NCBI RefSeq assembly: GCF_036227205.1
Contig: NZ_CP109442.1
Coordinates: forward strand, 434,001-498,000
Source of the DNA: Amycolatopsis sp. NBC_01480
GTDB lineage: Bacteria; Actinomycetota; Actinomycetes; Mycobacteriales; Pseudonocardiaceae
Reading direction: 5' to 3'
Length of the DNA stretch: 64,000 nucleotides
Shown here: piece by piece, positions 59,441 through 64,000 of the stretch
How the letters are laid out: every line of letters starts with the position of its first letter
How positions within the stretch are numbered: the stretch's first letter is position 1
Made by a program: the position numbers and the translations under genes
Notes under the pieces: generated by a model
What the model was told of the DNA's origin: nothing
What the model saw: only the letters and a program-made list of their open reading frames with translations
Databases searched by the model: none

Positions 59441-60352
59441 TTACCCAGCCAACAACTCGGGATGCCGAGCCTCGACCATCCTCGCCAGTCCGTCCTGCCA
59501 CTTGATCTGAGTGTGGCCGATCAGCTGATGCATCCTGGTCAGATCACAAGTCACGCTGCTCAAGTTGTGCGCACTCGGCGCGAAAGTCACGTCCAGGCCG
59601 GTCAGTTTCGCCATGTAAGTGCACCACTGCTCGATACTCGAGACCTCGTCGCCGGCCCAGTTGACGGTGGTCGCGGGGGTTCGCGCCGCGTCCAGTAGCG
59701 CGGGGATCATCGCCATCATGTCGTCGTGGTGGATGGGCTGGTATTCGCTGGGGCTGTCCTCGTGGACGGGGACCGGGTAGCCGGCCAGCATCGCCTCCAG
59801 CAGGTACATCGGCCAGCCGCCCTCGTCGCTGTACGGCACGTTGAGGCGGGCGATGGTGGTCGGCAGGTTCAGGCGGCGCGCGCAGGAGCGGGCCATGGCT
59901 TCGGCCGCGATCTTCGAGATGCTGTAGGTCTGGAACATCTCGCCCCCGCCACGGTGGTTGTCGCCCAGGGGGTCGTCTTCGGCGAAGCGGTGGTGGCCGT
60001 TTTCCTGGTAGACGCCGGTGGTCGAGCAGTGCAACACGGCCTTGGCAGTACGGCACGCGGTCATCAGCGCGCCGAGACCGTCGACGTTCGCGTCCAGGTC
60101 GACGCCCCAGTCGTTGGTCCGCGAGACCGCGAAGTTGAGCACGAAGTCGACGTCGGGCAGCCGGGGCAGGTCCGTGTCCGTCAGGTCGGCCTGCACGGTA
60201 CGCACACCGGCATCCTCCAGGCTCGCCCGGACCTGGGCGTCGCCGAACCGGCCGACCGCCCACACTTCGTTCGCCTGGGCCAATTCCAGGGCAATCGGCC
60301 GGCCCACCATTCCGGTGACACCGGTCATCAGCACCTTGGTGTCGCGCAGCAT
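59441..60352 (-). CDS. NAD-dependent epimerase/dehydratase
   Basis: A 303-residue extended SDR: TGVTGMVGRPIALELA (cofactor loop, residues about 10-25), DLTDTDLPRLPDVDFVLNFAV, STTGVYQENGHH with the catalytic Ser/Thr region, and YSISK (catalytic Tyr and Lys). It acts on a nucleotide sugar or a small carbonyl compound, and the substrate is unknown. The ATG at 60352 is preceded by GGGAGGACAAGGACG. The downstream neighbour is the LppA remnant. Confidence 0.88.
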   Translation of the reverse strand: MLRDTKVLMTGVTGMVGRPIALELAQANEVWAVGRFGDAQVRASLEDAGVRTVQADLTDTDLPRLPDVDFVLNFAVSRTNDWGVDLDANVDGLGALMTACRTAKAVLHCSTTGVYQENGHHRFAEDDPLGDNHRGGGEMFQTYSISKIAAEAMARSCARRLNLPTTIARLNVPYSDEGGWPMYLLEAMLAGYPVPVHEDSPSEYQPIHHDDMMAMIPALLDAARTPATTVNWAGDEVSSIEQWCTYMAKLTGLDVTFAPSAHNLSSVTCDLTRMHQLIGHTQIKWQDGLARMVEARHPELLAG

Positions 60353-60502
60353 CGTCCTTGTCCTCCCGAATGCCGGCCGATCGACGGCCGGCGGCTCGTT
60401 CCCGCCAGTCAACACCCGGATCAGCCGGGCCCGCCGCGCTGCACGGACGATCAGGAAGCGACGTTGCCCAGGTGATCCGGTCCAGGTGCGAGCCCCTTGC
60501 TC

Positions 60503-60541
60503 AATCTATCGAAACTCGATAGATTCCCATCGTAACTCGAT
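60503..60541. promoter_or_regulatory. Operator pair upstream of DUF2975-XRE operon
   Basis: AATCTATCGA-AAC-TCGATAGATT (60503-60525) is a perfect 10-bp palindrome. A weaker copy ATCG-TAAC-TCGAT (60529-60541) lies 21 bp further, two helical turns away. It is a probable target of the XRE-type regulator encoded in the operon. Confidence 0.72.
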
Positions 60542-60555
60542 AAGAGGGGCAGACC

Positions 60556-61026
60556 ATGGGAAAGCTGGCCGTGCAGGCGCTGCGCGTCGTGCTCGCGGCG
60601 GTGCTCGCTGGGACCGTGCTCATCCAGGTGCTGATGGTGTGGACGCTGATCAGCGGGAACGATCCGGAAAACGGGTCGGTCCCGCTGACCGCGCTGCGCT
60701 TCATCACGATCTTCGGCCTGGTGACGGTGCAGGTCGCCGTGGTCAGCGTGTGGCGGCTGGTGACGATGGTGCGCCGCGGGACCGTGTTCTCCCACGCCGC
60801 CTTCCGGTACGTGGACCGGGTGATCGGCGCGATCGTGGCGGCGGCCCTGGTCTGGTTCGCGGTCACCGCCGTGAACGCGCCGGGCCAGCGCGACGACCCG
60901 GGCGTCACGCTGATCATGGGCGGGATCGGCCTGGCCATCCTCGGGGTCGCGCTCGTGGTGTTCGTGCTGCGGATGCTGCTCGCCCAGGCGGCGCGGATGC
61001 AGGACGAACTGGCCGAGGTGATCTGA
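60556..61026 (+). CDS. DUF2975 membrane protein
   Basis: A 156-residue protein with four helices: LRVVLAAVLAGTVLIQVLMVWTLI, FITIFGLVTVQVAVVSVWRL, VIGAIVAAALVWFAVTAV and LIMGGIGLAILGVALVVFVLRML. The intervening loop MVRRGTVFSHAAFRYVDRV is typical of DUF2975 proteins. They are nearly always encoded next to a YozG-type HTH gene, as here (overlapping TGATG). The role is unknown, and a membrane sensor or stress function is possible. Confidence 0.87.
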   Translation: MGKLAVQALRVVLAAVLAGTVLIQVLMVWTLISGNDPENGSVPLTALRFITIFGLVTVQVAVVSVWRLVTMVRRGTVFSHAAFRYVDRVIGAIVAAALVWFAVTAVNAPGQRDDPGVTLIMGGIGLAILGVALVVFVLRMLLAQAARMQDELAEVI

Positions 61027-61271
61027 TGGCGATCACCGTCGACATCGACGTGATGCTGGCCCGGCGCAAGATGTCCGTCGGCGAGCTCGCGGACCGCGTC
61101 GGGATCACGCCCGCCAACCTGGCGGTGCTCAAGAACGGCCGCGCCAAAGCGGTCCGCTTCGCCACGCTCGCCGCACTATGCGAGGTGCTCGACTGCCAGC
61201 CGGGCGACCTGCTGCGCTGGGAAGCAGACGACGCCGCGAGCGTGAAACCACCGCGCACCACCGTTTCCTGA
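61026..61271 (+). CDS. XRE/YozG-like HTH regulator
   Basis: An 81-residue protein that is almost entirely a Cro/CI HTH: VDIDVMLARRKMSVGELADRVGITPANLAVLKNGRAKAVRFATLAALCEVLDCQPGDLLRWE. It belongs to the small YozG group paired with DUF2975. It is translationally coupled to the membrane protein gene, and probably binds the palindromes upstream of the operon. It ends 4 bp from the convergent universal stress protein gene. Confidence 0.9.
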   Translation: MAITVDIDVMLARRKMSVGELADRVGITPANLAVLKNGRAKAVRFATLAALCEVLDCQPGDLLRWEADDAASVKPPRTTVS

Positions 61272-61275
61272 CCGC

Positions 61276-62163
61276 CTACGTGCGGGCGATCACCACCGGG
61301 CAGAGCGCGTACGAGATCAGGGCCTGGCTCGTCGAACCCAGGGCCAGCCCGCTGAGCCCGCCGCGGCCACGGCTGCCGACGACCAGCAGCTGCGCCCGGT
61401 CGGCTAGGTCGAGCAGCCGTTCGGCCGGGCGGCCGGCCTCGACGACGCGCTCCACGGTCACGTCCGGGAACTTCTCCTGCCAGCCGGCCAGGCGCTGGGC
61501 GAGCAGCTCGTGCTCCTCCTGCTTGACGGCCTCGCGGTCCATCGTCCAGCGGCGCTCCTCGAAGACCTCGGACAGGAACGCCTCGTGCCAGCTGTGCACC
61601 GCGATCAGCGGGGCCTGGCGCCAGGACGCCTCCTCGAACGCGGTCGCGATCGCGCCCTCGCTCAGCGGAGTGCCGTCGACGCCCACGACAACCGGACCCT
61701 CGGTGGGCGCCTCGTCGTCCCCGACGTGCGGGCGGATCACGGCCACCGGGCACGGCGCGTGCGCGGCCAGCGCCACCGAGACCGACCCGAGCAGGACCCG
61801 GCCGAGCTCACTGCGGCCCGGGGTGCCGAGCACGACCATCGTCGCGCCGTCCGCCTCGGCGAGCAGCGCTTCGGCGGCCCCCTCGGACCGCACCTCGGAC
61901 TCCACCTCGACGCCGGGCGCGGCTTCCTCGGCCGCGGCGCGCGCTTCGGCGAGCACGCGTTCTCCCCGCGCGCCAACGGCTTCCTGGATTTGCTCGAACG
62001 TCGCGTCCGCACCCGGGTAGAGCGCGGGGAGTTCGGGCAACGCGTGGATGAGGCGGAGGCCCCGGCGCCGTTCCCGCGCGACGAGTGCCGCCCAGCGGAC
62101 CGCCGTGAGCGCGGCCGCGGAACCGTCGACGCCGACCACCACTGCTGAACCCGACCCGGTCAT
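61276..62163 (-). CDS. Universal stress protein, tandem Usp domains
   Basis: A 295-residue protein with two Usp domains (about 1-145 and 155-295). The ATP-binding loop is intact in the second (VVGSRGRGGLSGLALGSTSQ) and similar in the first (LGTPGRSELGRVLLGSVSVAL). The strands VVVGVDGS and VVVGVDGTP open each domain. It is a typical actinobacterial two-domain Usp linked to hypoxia or stationary-phase stress. Confidence 0.95.
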   Translation of the reverse strand: MTGSGSAVVVGVDGSAAALTAVRWAALVARERRRGLRLIHALPELPALYPGADATFEQIQEAVGARGERVLAEARAAAEEAAPGVEVESEVRSEGAAEALLAEADGATMVVLGTPGRSELGRVLLGSVSVALAAHAPCPVAVIRPHVGDDEAPTEGPVVVGVDGTPLSEGAIATAFEEASWRQAPLIAVHSWHEAFLSEVFEERRWTMDREAVKQEEHELLAQRLAGWQEKFPDVTVERVVEAGRPAERLLDLADRAQLLVVGSRGRGGLSGLALGSTSQALISYALCPVVIART

Positions 62164-62257
62164 CCCATGCCTGCTTTCCCTCGGCGGACGGTCTTCACCG
62201 TGAAAGTACCGGCTGTACGGCGAAAATACCTCCCGGAGCCGCGGCCACCCCGCGTCG

Positions 62258-62887
62258 TCAGCCCCCGGTCGGCGGCGCGCTCATCGCGGCCGCCAGGAAC
62301 GTGATCGCCCAGCGCGGCGCCGCCTCACCCGCGACCTCGGGCATGCAGCCGGGAACAGGCCGCTGGTAGACCTCGACCCGGTCCATCGCCGTCACCGCGA
62401 GAATCCCCCGCAGCCGGAACCGCAGCTCGTCGGCGGACAGGCCGGGCAGCGCGCGTCCGAAGGCTTCCAGGTAGCGATCGCGGACCTCGTCCTCGGCCGG
62501 CCCGGTCCAGCTGCGCATCTCCTCGGCAGGGTCGCCGATGATCGTCACGATCAGCCGGGACGTCCGCTCACCGCTTTCGTCGCCGGCCGGCATCCCGTCG
62601 AACAACGGCCCGGCGAACGCCTCCACCAGCTCGGCGACCGTCGGGTCCGGGCCACGGGCGAGCAGCCGGTCGAGCCCGGCGCGCTGCGCGGCGTTGATGG
62701 GCTCGACCACGCGGCGCGCGACCGCGGCCAGCAGCTCTGCCTTCGAACCGAAGTGGTACCCGACGGCAGCCAGGTTCGCGCCGGCGAGGTCGGTGATCGC
62801 GCGGATCGAGGTGCCGCGGAACCCGCGCTCGGCGAAGAGCCGTTCGGCCGCGTCGAGGATCTGCGTGCGGGTGTCAGGTGACGCCAT
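62258..62887 (-). CDS. TetR-family regulator
   Basis: A 209-residue regulator with HTH ILDAAERLFAERGFRGTSIRAITDLAGANLAAVGYHFGSKAELLAAV (residues about 9-56) and a CerR-like C-terminal domain. It is divergent from the ketopantoate reductase-like gene with a 27-bp near-perfect palindrome between, so it probably controls that gene and itself. It starts at ATG 62887. Confidence 0.9.
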   Translation of the reverse strand: MASPDTRTQILDAAERLFAERGFRGTSIRAITDLAGANLAAVGYHFGSKAELLAAVARRVVEPINAAQRAGLDRLLARGPDPTVAELVEAFAGPLFDGMPAGDESGERTSRLIVTIIGDPAEEMRSWTGPAEDEVRDRYLEAFGRALPGLSADELRFRLRGILAVTAMDRVEVYQRPVPGCMPEVAGEAAPRWAITFLAAAMSAPPTGG

Positions 62888-62901
62888 GGTCGCGTAGCCT
62901 A

Positions 62902-62928
62902 CATACGATCGTTTCAAACGAACGTATG
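62902..62928. promoter_or_regulatory. 27-bp TetR operator between TetR and ketopantoate reductase-like genes
   Basis: CATACGATCGTTT (62902-62914) and AAACGAACGTATG (62916-62928) are inverted copies with a single mismatch around one central base. The palindrome fills the middle of the 54-bp divergent gap. Confidence 0.82.
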
Positions 62929-62941
62929 AAAGAGGTCGGCC

Positions 62942-63808
62942 ATGAAGCTGCTCGTGTACGGAGCCGGAGCGCTCGGCACTCTGCACGCCGCCCGTCTGCA
63001 CGAGGCCGGCCACGACGTCTCGCTCCTCGCCCGGGGTGAGCGGCTGGCCGCCCTGCGCCGGCATGGCGTGCAGCTCGCCGAGGGAGACAGCCCGGTTGCC
63101 CGGCAGGTGCCGGTGCCGGTGGTCGAGCACCCGGACGGCGGGTACGACCTGACCGCCGTTTTCGTCCGCGCCCATCAGGTGGACGCGGTGCTGGAGTCAC
63201 TCGCCGGGCTCGACGGCGACGTGCTGTTCCTGCTCAACTGGGCGGCCGGCGCGGAGCCGCTGGGCGCAGTGCTGGGCCACCAGCGGGTGCTGCTCGGCTT
63301 CCCCGCCGCCGCCGGCGTGCTGGACGGCGACGTACTCCGCTACCGCGCGGCCAGCTTCCTGACCCGCCTGCTCCCGATGCCGATCGGCGAGCCCGGCGGC
63401 CGGTCCACCCCGAGGCTGGAACGGATCGTGGCGGCGTTCCGCGCCGCAGGGATCAACGCCAAGGCCGAGCCGAGGATGGACGCCTACCTCAAGACCCACG
63501 CCGCGTTCGCGGTGCCACTCGAACAGGCCACGAACGCCGTGGGCGGCCCGGTGGCGCTGGCCAGTGATCCGGACGCGGTCCGCGACCTGGTCCGCCGCAT
63601 CCGGCAGCACCTCGCCGCGCTGCCGACAGCGCCGGTCCCCCGCGGGTTCGCCGCGTTGCGAATTCTCCCGGAGGGACTGCTTGTGGCCGTGCTGCGGCGC
63701 TTCCTGCGCAGCCCGACGGCCGCGCACTCCGGGCTCGTCACCATCTCGCCCGCGGCGACGGCCGAACTCGAGCACGTGGCCGGGCAACTGCGCGCTCAAG
63801 CCAGGTGA
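62942..63808 (+). CDS. Ketopantoate reductase-like oxidoreductase (ApbA/PanE family)
   Basis: A 288-residue protein: NADP-binding GAGALG (residues 7-12), LLARGERLAALRRHGVQL, FVRAHQVDAVLESL, and a helical C-terminal domain (KTHAAFAVPLEQATNAVGG). Family members reduce 2-dehydropantoate, but many paralogues beside TetR genes act on other 2-keto compounds. This one lacks pan-operon neighbours, so I do not assign panE. The ATG at 62942 follows AGAGGTCGGCC. Confidence 0.87.
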   Translation: MKLLVYGAGALGTLHAARLHEAGHDVSLLARGERLAALRRHGVQLAEGDSPVARQVPVPVVEHPDGGYDLTAVFVRAHQVDAVLESLAGLDGDVLFLLNWAAGAEPLGAVLGHQRVLLGFPAAAGVLDGDVLRYRAASFLTRLLPMPIGEPGGRSTPRLERIVAAFRAAGINAKAEPRMDAYLKTHAAFAVPLEQATNAVGGPVALASDPDAVRDLVRRIRQHLAALPTAPVPRGFAALRILPEGLLVAVLRRFLRSPTAAHSGLVTISPAATAELEHVAGQLRAQAR

Positions 63809-63811
63809 TCG

Positions 63812-64000
63812 CTAGCTCGCGCTTCCCGAAGGACCCGCCCGCACCGGCTGCGGAATGGGGGCGTCGCCGAATTCGCTGAGCGGCTTGAAGCCGAGCGAAT
63901 CCGGATCCGCCCCGTCCATGATCTTCCCGACATTGCCCTTTCCGGGAACATAACCGACGATGGCGTCCGCGGGGATAGTGCCGTCGTGCGCCCATTCCTT
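63812..64000 (-). CDS. C-terminal fragment of an unidentified protein (5' end outside window)
   Basis: The last 62 codons are open from the window edge, with strong G/C at third positions and a TAG stop at 63814-63812. The product reads KEWAHDGTIPADAIVGYVPG at the edge and ends in a Pro/Gly/Ser-rich tail. I do not recognise the family. The phrase TIPADAIVGY recalls the last strand of some secreted enzymes or toxins but is far too little to assign. It is convergent with the reductase gene (3-bp gap). Confidence 0.65.
   Translation of the reverse strand, partial: KEWAHDGTIPADAIVGYVPGKGNVGKIMDGADPDSLGFKPLSEFGDAPIPQPVRAGPSGSAS

Overview
The window is about 64 kb of very GC-rich DNA with strong third-position G/C. 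It is chromosomal sequence from an actinomycete. The gene families point to Pseudonocardiaceae, most likely Amycolatopsis or a close relative (inference). These include F420-linked enzymes, a DUF574 methyltransferase, Rv1733c-like and LppA-like proteins, a Ser/Thr kinase with an extracytoplasmic tail, GH92, xylose isomerase and an ultra-long HAMP-repeat kinase. No phage, plasmid, CRISPR array or intact insertion sequence was seen. tRNA-Gly(UCC) and tRNA-Pro(UGG) lie back to back near 48.1 kb.

Layout. 0-9.3 kb: the end of a sensor kinase, an O-methyltransferase, a three-gene membrane glycosyltransferase operon (two GT39 paralogues flanking a GT2-GtrA protein), a PP2C phosphatase and an ankyrin protein. 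9.3-14.9 kb: a DUF2127 membrane protein, two overlapping cysteine-motif proteins, a metallo-beta-lactamase-fold protein, and a TetR/MFS/SDR locus whose two divergent genes look leaderless. 14.9-30.4 kb is a saccharide and protein degradation region: secreted GH92 mannosidase behind a LacI-type operator, an amidohydrolase, a large secreted subtilase, ROK regulator plus xylA, and an MFS transporter plus GH106-like hydrolase operon. 30.5-32.1 kb: an aspartyl-tRNA synthetase paralogue behind what looks like a T-box leader. 32.1-41.5 kb: regulator/enzyme pairs (MarR-SDR-AKR, TetR-deazaflavin nitroreductase, MarR-VOC), a DUF574 methyltransferase, a secreted beta-propeller, an HTH-DUF4180 pair and a Ser/Thr kinase. 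41.6-48.0 kb: a PAS-SpoIIE phosphatase divergent from a 1576-residue hybrid histidine kinase with eight exact 276-bp HAMP-type repeats. 48.3-58.7 kb: an ECF sigma factor operon, an F420-type oxidoreductase, and a divergent two-component system followed by a lipoprotein-ABC-ABC-FtsX operon. 58.9-64 kb: an LppA remnant, an epimerase, a DUF2975-XRE pair, a universal stress protein, TetR plus a ketopantoate reductase-like protein, and the 3' end of an unknown gene.

How the genes work together. Many loci are a regulator divergent from its likely target, with clear palindromes between them: TetR/MFS, ROK/xylA, MarR/SDR, TetR/nitroreductase, MarR/VOC and TetR/ketopantoate reductase. The two saccharide loci without a local regulator carry LacI-type palindromes and are probably controlled by regulators encoded elsewhere. 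Gene ends often carry long perfect hairpins of two kinds (an AAGGCCTCCTT type and a CCAATG type), which act as probable terminators and may be genome-wide repeats. The most unusual item is the T-box-like leader before the AspRS paralogue. Next come the repeat-built hybrid kinase whose reading frame ends inside the antisense strand of a tRNA gene, and the back-to-back leaderless TetR/MFS promoter with three operators.
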